Of a stretch of 64,000 nt of DNA, positions 32,879 through 42,144 are shown piece after piece. Position 1 is the stretch's first letter, and the number at the start of each line of letters is the position of its first letter. The translations under genes were made by a program, and so were the position numbers. This stretch comes from Berkiella_A sp964633725 (GTDB lineage: Bacteria > Pseudomonadota > Gammaproteobacteria > Berkiellales > Berkiellaceae): positions 1 through 64,000 of the forward strand of contig CAZWHY010000002.1 of assembly GCA_964633725.1 (NCBI GenBank). The letters run 5' to 3'. The notes beneath the pieces were generated by a model. The model made no database searches. It was not told where the DNA came from and saw nothing but the letters and a program-made list of their open reading frames with translations.

Positions 32879-33703
32879 CTATTTTTTACGTTTTCTTTTA
32901 CTTTTACTTTGAACAACAGTATAGCCATCAGCAGAAGAACTACTGCCCTGCTGGTCATCTGAAATTGCTAGCGAAGCGACGTCAAGAAAGGAGAGCTCTT
33001 TATTTTTAATTTGCAGTCCTAGTTTTTGTTTTGTTTGTATTTTTGCGATTAACTTTGAACCACTTTGAGCTGTTTTGTCATCGAGCTTGTGACCACGTTG
33101 TAATTGCGCTGAAATCCCATCAGAAAACAGTAGCATTCTAGAAGGACATGTTTTAGAGCCATTCTTCTTTGTTGCAAAAAGGTTCGTTGCTGAACTATTA
33201 ACGCTAAAACTTGCATCTGGGACTTGAGTAGCTGCTGGACTTAAGTGGTCATGCATATGCACGCTTAAGCTTCGAGCTGCCGCAGAATCTAAAAATGATT
33301 TTTTTGCCTCGGCGGAAGGTTGCATTGAAGCGGGATTTTTATTTGCTTCAACTTTTGCGAGTCTTTCTAGTTGTACGGCGGTAGATGCATGGAATGGATC
33401 CAATTTGTTGTATTTTTGGATGGCCTGCTGCATTGCCTGATTTAGAAAATCTGTCTGATGTCTTTCTTGCTCTTCTGGTTTAGCTTCAATGCCTCTGGAT
33501 TCTGAAAAATATGAATATGGAGAAAATTTAGGAACTTCATAACTTCCTAATAATAATAATTCTTCTTCTGTTTTTTGATACTCTTCTGGAAGAGAGCGAT
33601 ATATGTCTTCTATTGATGGAGCCTGCACTTCTACCTTTTCGTCATCTTTTATTTCAACATCCATATCTTCCACTTCATCAACTATTGGACCTTTTGCAGA
33701 CAT
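32879..33703 (-). CDS. hypothetical protein with basic C-terminus, candidate effector
   Basis: 274 residues. The ATG at 33703 is preferred because AAGGAG lies seven bases upstream; an in-frame ATG 11 codons earlier lacks one. The N-terminus is strongly acidic (VDEVEDMDVEIKDDEKVEV), the middle helical and polar, and the C-terminus is serine-rich and ends in a lysine/arginine cluster (SKSKRKRKK) resembling a nuclear-localisation signal. No domain recognised, no signal peptide. It converges on the permuted PP2C gene across a shared terminator. Confidence 0.6.
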   Translation of the reverse strand: MSAKGPIVDEVEDMDVEIKDDEKVEVQAPSIEDIYRSLPEEYQKTEEELLLLGSYEVPKFSPYSYFSESRGIEAKPEEQERHQTDFLNQAMQQAIQKYNKLDPFHASTAVQLERLAKVEANKNPASMQPSAEAKKSFLDSAAARSLSVHMHDHLSPAATQVPDASFSVNSSATNLFATKKNGSKTCPSRMLLFSDGISAQLQRGHKLDDKTAQSGSKLIAKIQTKQKLGLQIKNKELSFLDVASLAISDDQQGSSSSADGYTVVQSKSKRKRKK

Positions 33704-34133
33704 AATAATCTCCTTGATTACATACTGATTGGACAATTGCTTTCATTGCTTGTCCGGTTTTCTTAACAGGTGAAATTACAGTGCCACACTAATAACCGTG
33801 TTGCCAACACAGATTGTTGTACGGTGCAGCAGAGGTTTTTAATGTCTTGATTTTATTAAGTTATAGCCATAATTGGTGCGTGAGTGACTATCTCGCTAAG
33901 GCTGTAATAACGATCAGTATGCTGTGAGTATCCACAGCAGTTTGCTGGGTTAAATGTAATACTTTTACTTACTTTTTTGTTTGGAGAATATATATTAGCC
34001 TAAGTTCTTTAAATTAATAAGAAGCTCATATGCGAAGTAGTCAGGAAATAGTTGAGAAAGGTAATAATAAGGCACGCAAGAAGACAACTTAGCCTATTAA
34101 TAGTTTCAGAGCCTTGGCACAACGTGCCTTTTG
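33704..34133. other. intergenic stretch upstream of the MITE-like element
   Basis: AT-rich DNA without a supported gene. GTGTTGCCAACACAG near 33798 and GGCACAACGTGCC at 34114-34126 are short palindromes. The promoter of the 32879 gene should lie at its left side. Confidence 0.35.
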
Positions 34134-34306
34134 CCCACTTTGGAATCAAAGGGGGCGCCGCTATAGCCTATAAGGCTTAGGCGGAAGGGGGATTTTATAA
34201 CAAGCAATAAAGTTTTATGTAGAGTTTCAAATCCCCCCGTCGCTTTCGCTATCGCCTTTTAGGCAATGCGAAATAGTTGTGCCGACCCCTTTGATTCCAA
34301 AGTGGG
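34134..34306. mobile_element. MITE-like element with 21-bp perfect terminal inverted repeats
   Basis: CCCACTTTGGAATCAAAGGGG at 34134-34154 is the exact reverse complement of 34286-34306. The 173-base element has no coding frame; inside, GGGGGATTT and AAATCCCCCC form a second inverted pair. No clear target-site duplication is seen. It lies directly before a truncated coding segment. Confidence 0.65.
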
Positions 34307-34308
34307 TG

Positions 34309-34413
34309 AATGGTGCTTCGCATCTGCATACTCTTTCAAAACTTCCCAATTTGAAGGTTGAACTTGCAGATTGGGAACATTTGGTCTATGATCTTGATAT
34401 TATTGAATTTTAA
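34309..34413 (+). pseudogene. C-terminal coding segment directly abutting the ATPase gene
   Basis: One frame through 34309-34413 reads NGASHLHTLSKLPNLKVEL followed by ADWEHLVYDLDIIEF and a stop. The composition looks like protein, and the stop is directly followed by the ATG at 34414. The 5' part is lost at the MITE-like element. It may be the remainder of a gene once co-translated with the ATPase. Confidence 0.35.
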
Positions 34414-35592
34414 ATGGTCACAATTATGTTTTCAAGAGCATTGTCATCCGAAATTAAAGCGGCAGCTGACTCATTTTATGCTGTGAGTGTAGTAGGACCC
34501 AGGCAAAGTGGTAAGACAACATTATTAAAATATTTATTTCCCAAGCATTATTATCTGAATCTTGAAGATCCAGATACACTTGAAAAGGTCAAAAGCGATC
34601 CAAGGGGATTCTTTCAAGATACGACACAAAAGTGGATTATAGATGAGGCACAAGAATATCCAGAATTATTTTCTTATCTTTTAGGTTTTATTGATCATAA
34701 TAAAGTCAAAGGACAGTTTATTTTATCCGGTTCCAAAAATTTTCTATTGTTAGAACAAATTTCACAATCTTTAGCGGGTCGGGTGGCGATTATGGAATTG
34801 TTACCACTAACCTATTCAGAGTTAAAGTCAGATGGTGATTATGCTAATAGCAATATTTGGGATCTTATTTACCAAGGCAGTTATCCTGGCCCCTATCACG
34901 ATAAAGTTAGAACAGATTTATGGTATAAAAGCTATGTGACAACATATTTGCAAAGAGACGTCCGTCAACTCATTCGAGTAAAAGATTTATCTAAGTTTCA
35001 TCTTTTTTTGAAATTATGTGCAGGCCGACACGGGCAATTAATTAATTTATCTGAGCTGGGGGCGGCATGTGGTATTTCACACACGACCGTAGGAGAATGG
35101 ATTAACTTACTGGAACTGAGTTATATTATTTTCCGCTTGCAACCATACTATAAAAATTTTAATAAACGATTGGTAAAAAGTCCTAAATTATATTTTTATG
35201 ACTCTGGCTTAGTTTGTCATTTATTAGGTGTTGAGACAGGAGAGCATGCAAAGCTGCATGCCGCTAGAGGCGCTTTATTTGAAGGTTATGTGATTAGTGA
35301 AGTAATGAAACAATATTTTTCAAAAGCAAAAACACCTAACCTATATTTCTGGAATAGTCATAAAGGGTTTGAAGTGGATTTGTTGATTGAGAAAGCAGAT
35401 ACGTTAACCGCAGTAGAAATAAAATCTAGTGCGACGTTTTCGAGTAGCTTTTTGCGGCAGTTAAAAAAATGGAAAGAATTAGATGGCGTGCCGGACAATT
35501 CACCATGCTATGTGGCTTATTCAGGAGATGAATCATTTCAGGTGAATGATATACAAGTGATTTCTTACGAGGCGCTGGAGTCTTTGTGTTGA
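34414..35592 (+). CDS. AAA_14/DUF4143 ATP-binding protein
   Basis: 392 residues. The N-terminal AAA_14 ATPase has Walker A VVGPRQSGKTTLLKYLF and Walker B WIIDEAQEYPELF with the Sensor-like FILSGSKNF. The C-terminal DUF4143 region ends with a restriction-endonuclease-like fold (LYFWNSHKGFEVDLLIEKAD then AVEIKSS), with the D-x(n)-E-x-K pattern visible. A wing-type HTH (LSELGAACGISHTTVGEWINLL) lies between. These widespread proteins are of unknown role, often on mobile DNA. ATG at 34429 is an alternative start. Confidence 0.92.
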   Translation: MVTIMFSRALSSEIKAAADSFYAVSVVGPRQSGKTTLLKYLFPKHYYLNLEDPDTLEKVKSDPRGFFQDTTQKWIIDEAQEYPELFSYLLGFIDHNKVKGQFILSGSKNFLLLEQISQSLAGRVAIMELLPLTYSELKSDGDYANSNIWDLIYQGSYPGPYHDKVRTDLWYKSYVTTYLQRDVRQLIRVKDLSKFHLFLKLCAGRHGQLINLSELGAACGISHTTVGEWINLLELSYIIFRLQPYYKNFNKRLVKSPKLYFYDSGLVCHLLGVETGEHAKLHAARGALFEGYVISEVMKQYFSKAKTPNLYFWNSHKGFEVDLLIEKADTLTAVEIKSSATFSSSFLRQLKKWKELDGVPDNSPCYVAYSGDESFQVNDIQVISYEALESLC

Positions 35593-35620
35593 GCTTTAGG
35601 TTGTGAATTGGCATTAAATA

Positions 35621-35672
35621 ACCTCACCCGGCGTTTCACGCCACCCTCTCCTGGAAATCAGGAGAGGGGCAA
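35621..35672. repeat. REP-like palindromic repeat, copy 3 (inverted)
   Basis: ACCTCACCCGGCG, TTTCACGCCACCC, then TCTCCTG...CAGGAGAGG form the reverse orientation of the element at 45-94 and 14249-14302. The TCTCCTG/CAGGAGA arms make a hairpin. It lies between the ATPase gene and the convergent tex gene. Confidence 0.7.
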
Positions 35673-35706
35673 GATTCGCTCTGCTCATCAGACTCAACTA
35701 ATTTTA

Positions 35707-38010
35707 CTATTTCTGCAAAGCATCTAACAGCGCTTGGCCTAAGTTTGAATGCCCCGCAGCTTGTTGCTTGCCTTTGTTTTTAGATTTGGCGTGATGTCTA
35801 TTATCGCCGCCTCTAGATTGGTTTGCGTCTCTAGACTTATTAGATTTGCCATCTTGTTTTGCTTGTAGGCACAAAGAAAGTTGAATACGCTTGCGTTGTA
35901 CATCTACATCCAAAACACGTACTTTTACAATCTGGCCGACTTTGACCACATCACTGGGATCTGCAACATATTGTGTAGACATCTCAGAAATGTGAACCAA
36001 GCCGTCTTGATGTACACCAATATCTACAAAAGCACCGAATTTAGTCACATTGGTTACTTGGCCTTCTAACATTAAATCAGGCTTTAGATCTTTTAGCGTC
36101 TCTATGCCGTCGGTAAATTTTGCCATTTTGAATTCAGGGCGTGGGTCACGTCCTGGTTTAGATAATTCGCTCAAGATATCTTGTATGGTCACCACCCCAA
36201 AATGGTCATCGGCAAAATCATTGGCTTTAATAGATTTTAATACGGTCACATTGCCCATTAGGCTTTGTATAGACAAATCGGTTTTGGCTAGTATTTTTTC
36301 TACAACGGAATAGGTTTCAGGGTGAACGGCAGAAGCATCCAATGGGTTATCGCCCTTTAGAATACGTAAAAACCCAATCGCTTGTTCATAAGTTTTTTGC
36401 CCAAGTCTAGGCACTTTCTTGATAGCCTCTCGGTTGATAAAACGACCGTGCTCTTCTCTATAGGCAACTAGATTTTTGGCAACGGTTTCGTTTAAGCCCG
36501 CAATGCTTTTCAATAATGGCACCGAAGCGGTGTTCACATCTGCGCCAACTGAATTGACGCAATCTTCTACAACGTTCTCTAAGCTTTTACCCAATTTAAC
36601 CTGGTTAACATCATGTTGATATTGTCCCACGCCAATGGCTTTTGGATCGATTTTGACCAGTTCAGCCAAAGGATCTTGTAAACGTCTGGCAATAGAAACC
36701 GCACCTCTAAAACTCACATCTAAATCTGGAAATTCTTTTGAGGCTAATTCAGAGGCAGAGTACACAGAGGCACCGGCTTCTGAAATCGTAATCTTAGTCA
36801 AAGGCAACTCTGGGTATGCCTTCATTAGGTCAGCCGTAAGTTTATCTGTCTCTCTTGAGGCCGTGCCATTGCCGATACTCACTAATGAGACTTTATGTTC
36901 CGCACAAAGCTTGGCTAATACCGCAATAGATTCTTTCCATTGATTTCTGGGTACATGAGGAAATATAGTAGTATGGCTCAAAAGCTTGCCGGTTTCGTCA
37001 ACCACCACAACTTTTACACCGGTTCTTAAGCCGGGATCTAATCCTAATACGGATTTATGTCCTGCCGGAGAGGCCATTAATAAATGATGCAGATTTTCGG
37101 CAAAAACTTGGATAGCATCTAATTCTGCTGATTCTCTAAGACGAGTCATCAAGTCTATATCTATTTTTAATTTTAACTTGGTTTTCCACGCCCACTCGAC
37201 GGTTTGGGCAAGCCAAATATCTGCAGGACGACTTTGCATCGTAATATCAAAAGCTTTGGCGATTTTCTGCTCTAAATAATGGCCTTGGTCATCAGTCAAA
37301 GTAATATTAATGCGTAAGAATTTTTCTTTTTGTCCACGAAATATAGCGAGCGCGCGATGTGAGGGTACTTTTTTGATGGGCTCTTCATATTCGAAATAAT
37401 CTTGGAACTTAATGCCTTGTACTTTTTTGGCTTCGATGACTTGGCTGGTGAGTATTGCTTCTTGCCAAACCGTCTCTCTTAATACGCTAATCAAGTCCGC
37501 ATTTTCACTAAAGCGCTCGATTAATATGTGTCGGGCGCCAGTAAGCGCTTCTTCAACCGTTTTGATTTCTTTTTCTGGATTCAGATATTCATTTGCCAGT
37601 GTTTTAGGATCTTGGCTAGGGTCAGATAATAGTGTATCTGCCAATTTTTCCAAACCAGCTTCAATCGCAATTTGTGCCTTGGTTCGGCGCTTGGGCTTAT
37701 AAGGTAAGTATAAATCTTCCAAACGTGCCTTGTTGTCGGCTGCCAAAATAGATTTTTCTAATTCTGGGGTGAGTTTTTTTTGTTCTTTAATGCTAGATAA
37801 AATAGTTTGTCGGCGCTCTTCTAATTCTGTTAGATAGGTGAGTCTCTCTTCCAGATTTCTTAGGTCGGTATCTGATAGCGTGCCTGTTACTTCTTTGCGG
37901 TAACGGGCAATAAATGGCACAGTTGCTCCTTCATTGAGCAGATTAATTGCGGCTGTGACTTGCCATTCCTTTACCTTGAGTTCTTCAGACAGAATTTTAT
38001 TGATATCCAT
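35707..38010 (-). CDS. tex: Tex transcription accessory RNA-binding protein
   Basis: 767 residues, normal for Tex. The order is an N-terminal helical region (WQVTAAINLLNEGATVPFIARYRKEVTG), a YqgF/RNase H-like domain at about 325-450 (LGLDPGLRTGVKVVVVDE), a helix-hairpin-helix region near 500-560 (VNTASVPLLKSIAGL, FINREAIKKVPRLGQ) and a C-terminal S1 domain near 650-720 (GQVTNVTKFGAFVDIGV, DGLVHISEM). It binds nucleic acid and affects transcription and RNA turnover. The last 50 residues are Lys/Arg/Gln-rich. Single gene with its own promoter region on the right. Confidence 0.96.
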   Translation of the reverse strand: MDINKILSEELKVKEWQVTAAINLLNEGATVPFIARYRKEVTGTLSDTDLRNLEERLTYLTELEERRQTILSSIKEQKKLTPELEKSILAADNKARLEDLYLPYKPKRRTKAQIAIEAGLEKLADTLLSDPSQDPKTLANEYLNPEKEIKTVEEALTGARHILIERFSENADLISVLRETVWQEAILTSQVIEAKKVQGIKFQDYFEYEEPIKKVPSHRALAIFRGQKEKFLRINITLTDDQGHYLEQKIAKAFDITMQSRPADIWLAQTVEWAWKTKLKLKIDIDLMTRLRESAELDAIQVFAENLHHLLMASPAGHKSVLGLDPGLRTGVKVVVVDETGKLLSHTTIFPHVPRNQWKESIAVLAKLCAEHKVSLVSIGNGTASRETDKLTADLMKAYPELPLTKITISEAGASVYSASELASKEFPDLDVSFRGAVSIARRLQDPLAELVKIDPKAIGVGQYQHDVNQVKLGKSLENVVEDCVNSVGADVNTASVPLLKSIAGLNETVAKNLVAYREEHGRFINREAIKKVPRLGQKTYEQAIGFLRILKGDNPLDASAVHPETYSVVEKILAKTDLSIQSLMGNVTVLKSIKANDFADDHFGVVTIQDILSELSKPGRDPRPEFKMAKFTDGIETLKDLKPDLMLEGQVTNVTKFGAFVDIGVHQDGLVHISEMSTQYVADPSDVVKVGQIVKVRVLDVDVQRKRIQLSLCLQAKQDGKSNKSRDANQSRGGDNRHHAKSKNKGKQQAAGHSNLGQALLDALQK

Positions 38011-38202
38011 AGATGTCGCACTAACCTTATTATTTAATTCAAGGGCTGATTTTAATCAAACTTCACTTAAAAAGCGATATTGATATCTTTTATATTTCAT
38101 GCATTCCAGCAAAATTGCAGCAAAAAGCATAGAAAGTTAGGCTAAACGCTATTAGGTTATTAAGCTAAGCAATAAAGTTTTGCCTAATGGGACTCTAATA
38201 AA

Positions 38203-38751
38203 CTAGCGTCTACCTCGGTGACCATACTCTATCTTGGGGTAGCTTCTTTGAAAATCAGCTCTAGGCGAACGGGTATTGGCTCGGTCACGTTGTAGTTGTG
38301 CGTCGCGCTCAGTACTTTCTATACGCCGCTCTAGAGAATATTGATTACCCTCTGCGTTACGTAATTCTTGTTGTGAGCGAATCAACTCGCTTTCAGCGTG
38401 TAGCCTATCAAACCCGTGATTATCATATAACCCCCTCTGATAGGGGGCAAAGCGTCTGCTGTCTTGTCTTGCACGCTTTAGATCTTGGCGCGCTTGCTCT
38501 GTTTGTCGCTCTGCTTGTTGTTGCAGTCTCCTAGACTCTATTTGAGATTTGTTTGGTGTATTGAGCGGATCAATCCGTGCGCTATGAGAATGTCCATGCT
38601 CAATTGTTTTGGGCAGATTTTTAGTGAGGGCTATTTGTGGATATACAAGTAAACAAAACCATATGTAAAATGGGACACCCAAGAAGGATCTCAGGTGTAA
38701 AAAGTCTATTATGCATTGATTTATAAGGTTTTTTTTGACGAGCATTTTCAT
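38203..38751 (-). CDS. secreted or membrane-anchored Arg/Gln-rich protein
   Basis: 182 residues. A hydrophobic helix at about 17-42 (FLHLRSFLGVPFYIWFCLLV) is followed by a polar coiled-coil region rich in Arg, Gln and Glu (SRRLQQQAERQTEQARQDLK). The end (GHRGRR) is basic. It is probably exported or anchored with the tail in the periplasm. No family recognised. Standalone gene between tex and the EamA transporter. Confidence 0.55.
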   Translation of the reverse strand: MKMLVKKNLINQCIIDFLHLRSFLGVPFYIWFCLLVYPQIALTKNLPKTIEHGHSHSARIDPLNTPNKSQIESRRLQQQAERQTEQARQDLKRARQDSRRFAPYQRGLYDNHGFDRLHAESELIRSQQELRNAEGNQYSLERRIESTERDAQLQRDRANTRSPRADFQRSYPKIEYGHRGRR

Positions 38752-38978
38752 TTTAGCACTTCACAGACAAAGAAGGATATAAGCCTTAGACTTTGTATGG
38801 GCTCTAAAAGTTTGATGTATTTTAATATTATTTAAGCCCGAATGAGCCAAATATCGGTTAGACATATCGAGTTATAGAATAACGCTTGCTCTCATTATAA
38901 GACTGTTATATCTTAAGCAGCTCGCCTCATGAAGCGAAGTAACTAAGTAAATAAAAAAATGATAAAAAATACTGGAAA

Positions 38979-39947
38979 ATGTTAGGAAGAGCCATAAAAG
39001 TGAATGATCAGAGACGTGCAACAATATTTGGACTAGGGGCTTTGGCCATGTGGGCTGTTGAGCCGTTATTAATATCTTCTATTAATGATTTGCCGATTTT
39101 TGAGTTATTGACCATTATTTTTTTTAGTTCTTTTGCTATGACATCGATTCGTATTACCTATAACAAAAAATGGCGCTTGGTGCTGAAGCAACCTGCGTTT
39201 ATTTGGCTAGCAGGATTTGTAGGGATTTGTTTAAGTGATTTTGCCTATATTTATGGCTCTCAATATGCACCCATTGCGCATGTAGACTTGATTGATTACA
39301 TTTGGCCTTGTTTGGGCATATTTTTTACCAGTTTGCTTCCCAAAGAAAAATTGAAGCCACAGCATTTAGTGGGTGGGCTGCTAGGGTTTACCGGGATTTA
39401 TTTTTTAATTGGACCTGAGCTGCATGAGCAAGGTATTAGTGGCAGTTATATGTTTGGATATATTTTGGCCATTGTGGGTGCTATTTTTTGGGGTGGATAT
39501 ACTGCCTTTACGCGATATCACACGGCTTTGCCAACTGAAATGGTCGGGATGTATTGTGGACTAGGTGCCATTGTTTGTTTGGGGTTGCACTTGAATTTAG
39601 AGTCTTTTGTCATGCCGACCATGCAGCAAGGCAGTATGAGCGTCTTAACAGGGATTACGGGGGCTGGTCTTGCGTATCAGTTGTGGGATTATGGCGTAAA
39701 GCATGGTGAAGTCTATTTGCTTAATATATTAACCTATGTCGCGCGTATTTTTGCGATGGTTTTACTGGTTATTGTGGGCAAAGAAGATTTTTCATGGGGG
39801 TTAGTCGCCGCGTGTGGTTTGGCTTCGCTTGGTGTACTGGTTAGTACTGTAGATACCACTATTTTCATTAGTTGGTTAAAGAAAATATTTTCAGCTACCC
39901 CAGAATATATGCCTGAAACAACGTGCTTTGAGTCAGAAGAGCTTTGA
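38979..39947 (+). CDS. EamA/DMT-family exporter, YddG-like
   Basis: 322 residues with ten predicted membrane helices in two EamA repeats (about 20-145 and 160-295). LGALAMWAVEPLLIS, GFVGICLSDFAYIYGSQYAP, YIWPCLGIFFTSLL and GAIFWGGYTAFTRYH are like the aromatic amino-acid exporter YddG. It probably exports amino acids or related metabolites; the cargo is uncertain. The start may instead be the GTG at 39000, which has AGGAAG ten bases upstream. Confidence 0.85.
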   Translation: MLGRAIKVNDQRRATIFGLGALAMWAVEPLLISSINDLPIFELLTIIFFSSFAMTSIRITYNKKWRLVLKQPAFIWLAGFVGICLSDFAYIYGSQYAPIAHVDLIDYIWPCLGIFFTSLLPKEKLKPQHLVGGLLGFTGIYFLIGPELHEQGISGSYMFGYILAIVGAIFWGGYTAFTRYHTALPTEMVGMYCGLGAIVCLGLHLNLESFVMPTMQQGSMSVLTGITGAGLAYQLWDYGVKHGEVYLLNILTYVARIFAMVLLVIVGKEDFSWGLVAACGLASLGVLVSTVDTTIFISWLKKIFSATPEYMPETTCFESEEL

Positions 39948-40034
39948 ATCTGAGAGTAATAGGGAATCATGTAATACTTCCTGGCTTGCTTAATGAGATG
40001 ATAAAGCGGTAAGTATTACATGCCCATTCCTAAA

Positions 40035-41939
40035 CTATTCTAATGCTTCCCATCTTGCGTAACAGTGATCTAGCTGTGTTTGTGCTTTTGCTATCCTGTC
40101 GTGGATGGTTTTCATCTCGCTTTGTGGTTTTTGATAAAAATCTGGTTGCTGCATAACTTTATGTAAGCTTTCTATTTCCGTTTCAAGCTGTTCTATTTGG
40201 CGTGGCAGTGCTTTGAGCTCTTGTTGTTCGTTATAATTGAGCTTTTTAGGTTTTTCTAATGTTTTGGATTGAGTCGGTGCATTTTTAGATACAGATTTTT
40301 GGGTGTCTGAAGGGGGATTTTTTGCAGCTTTATTCTTTTGTAAGTGCAGTTCACGTTGATGCCAATCGCTATAGCCTCCAACGCCCACGTCTAATTGGCC
40401 ATTTTGATCAAAGGCAATATAATGTGTTGCGACATTATCAATAAATTCACGATCATGGCTAATAATCAATACGGTGCCAGTATATTCTAATAACAATGAT
40501 TCCAGTAGTTCTAATGATTCCAAATCCAAATCATTGGTGGGTTCGTCTAATACTAAAATATTGGCAGGTTTGGCGAATAGTTTGGCTAATAGTAACCTAT
40601 TTTGTTCGCCACCAGACAAACTACGCGCTTTGGCTCGCGCTTTTTTAGGGGAGAATAAGAAATCGCCCAAGTAACCAATAATATGTTTTCGAGTGCCGTT
40701 GATTTCAACAAAATCATCACCCTCGGTGACATTGTCGATCAAAGAGCTTTCAGGTTGTAGTGTTTCGCGTTTTTGATCAAAGTAAGCCACTTGGTTCGTT
40801 GGGCTTTGGTGCAATTTTCCTGAACTAGGAAAGAGCTTTCCAATCAGTAAGTTAATTAGAGTGGTCTTACCGGCACCATTTGGGCCTATGACGGCAATTT
40901 TTTCTTTGCGTTGTAGCACCAAAGAAAAATCTTTAATAATAGGGGGCTGATTTTCATAGGCGAAGCTTATGTTTTCTGCTTCGAGTATGACTTTATTGGA
41001 TCGGCCAACTTGATTGGCCTCAAATGTCGGCTTTTGTTGCTGTCCTTGATAGGTTTGTCGTGTTTCACGTAGTGATATCAAATCACGTAAGCGGCCTTGA
41101 TTACGTTTTCTTCTGGCTTTTACGCCTTGTCTTAACCAAGCTTCTTCTTCTGATAGTTTTTGGTCTAGTTTTTTAAGTGCGGTACTTTCATCTTCTTCAC
41201 GTTTGGCTTTTCGTTGTAAATAGGTGCTGTAATTGCAGGCATGATTGTATAACTGGCCTCTCTCGATTTCGAGAATATGATTGGCGAGATTTTTGAGTAA
41301 TGCTCTATCATGCGTGATAAAAATAATGGCTTTAGGATAAGAGAGTAAATAATTTTCGAGCCACCGAATCGCCTCAATATCAAGGTGATTGGTTGGTTCG
41401 TCTAATAATAGTAAATCAGGTTCGCTGATCAGGGTTTTGGCCAGATCTACTCGGCGGCGCCACCCACCGGATAATGTTTTTAACAGCTTGTCGGCCGGCA
41501 AATCTAGCTCGGTGATTATTTTGTCAATGCGGTGCTGAATATCCCATCCATTTTTGGCGTCAATTTCTTGCTGGATATTTTGCAGTTGATTCAACCATGC
41601 ATTATCTTGTTGGTCTGTAGGGGTGTCGTGAGTCAAGTGATGATAAGTTTGTAGTAGTTTTCCGATGTTATCCAGCCCAGAACTGACAAAATCAAAAGTG
41701 GTTATATCATCTTGAGCGGGTAGGCTTTGGTTGAGCAGGGAAATTTTATAGTTGGATTTGATTGTGCCGGAGTCGGGGGATTCCAATTGAGCCATAATGC
41801 GCAGTAGCGTGGATTTGCCGGCACCATTTCGTCCTACCAGTGCCATTTTATCCCTAGACTGGATATTAAGGCTAACACCATCCAATAATGGGGTATCTCC
41901 AATTGAGAGATGAATATCTTCAAGCGTTAAAACTGGCAT
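40035..41939 (-). CDS. uup: ABC-F ATPase Uup
   Basis: 634 residues with two ABC cassettes. Walker A are GRNGAGKST and GPNGAGKTT, signatures LSGGWRRRV and LSGGEQNRL, Walker B with LLLLDEPTNHLD and ILVLDEPTNDLD. The C-terminal domain (about 540-634, ELKALPRQIEQLETEIESL) is the coiled-coil DNA-binding module that separates Uup from other ABC-F members. It acts on the ribosome or in genome stability and has no membrane part. Fully intact. Confidence 0.95.
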   Translation of the reverse strand: MPVLTLEDIHLSIGDTPLLDGVSLNIQSRDKMALVGRNGAGKSTLLRIMAQLESPDSGTIKSNYKISLLNQSLPAQDDITTFDFVSSGLDNIGKLLQTYHHLTHDTPTDQQDNAWLNQLQNIQQEIDAKNGWDIQHRIDKIITELDLPADKLLKTLSGGWRRRVDLAKTLISEPDLLLLDEPTNHLDIEAIRWLENYLLSYPKAIIFITHDRALLKNLANHILEIERGQLYNHACNYSTYLQRKAKREEDESTALKKLDQKLSEEEAWLRQGVKARRKRNQGRLRDLISLRETRQTYQGQQQKPTFEANQVGRSNKVILEAENISFAYENQPPIIKDFSLVLQRKEKIAVIGPNGAGKTTLINLLIGKLFPSSGKLHQSPTNQVAYFDQKRETLQPESSLIDNVTEGDDFVEINGTRKHIIGYLGDFLFSPKKARAKARSLSGGEQNRLLLAKLFAKPANILVLDEPTNDLDLESLELLESLLLEYTGTVLIISHDREFIDNVATHYIAFDQNGQLDVGVGGYSDWHQRELHLQKNKAAKNPPSDTQKSVSKNAPTQSKTLEKPKKLNYNEQQELKALPRQIEQLETEIESLHKVMQQPDFYQKPQSEMKTIHDRIAKAQTQLDHCYARWEALE

Positions 41940-42144
41940 ATTACTCTTGCATCCAAGTGTTAAATTTCCATGTATTCTACCTTAACGCTGTACTGATATC
42001 CAACTATGGGCTCTATATGGGAGAAAAAACAAAGTATTCTGATCAAATATAGCGTTTATAACCACGAATGTATCAAAAATCTATTATCCTTAATTATATA
42101 TAAATCTTAAAATTGAGCGCTGAGGCTTTTTACAGCAAAACATT

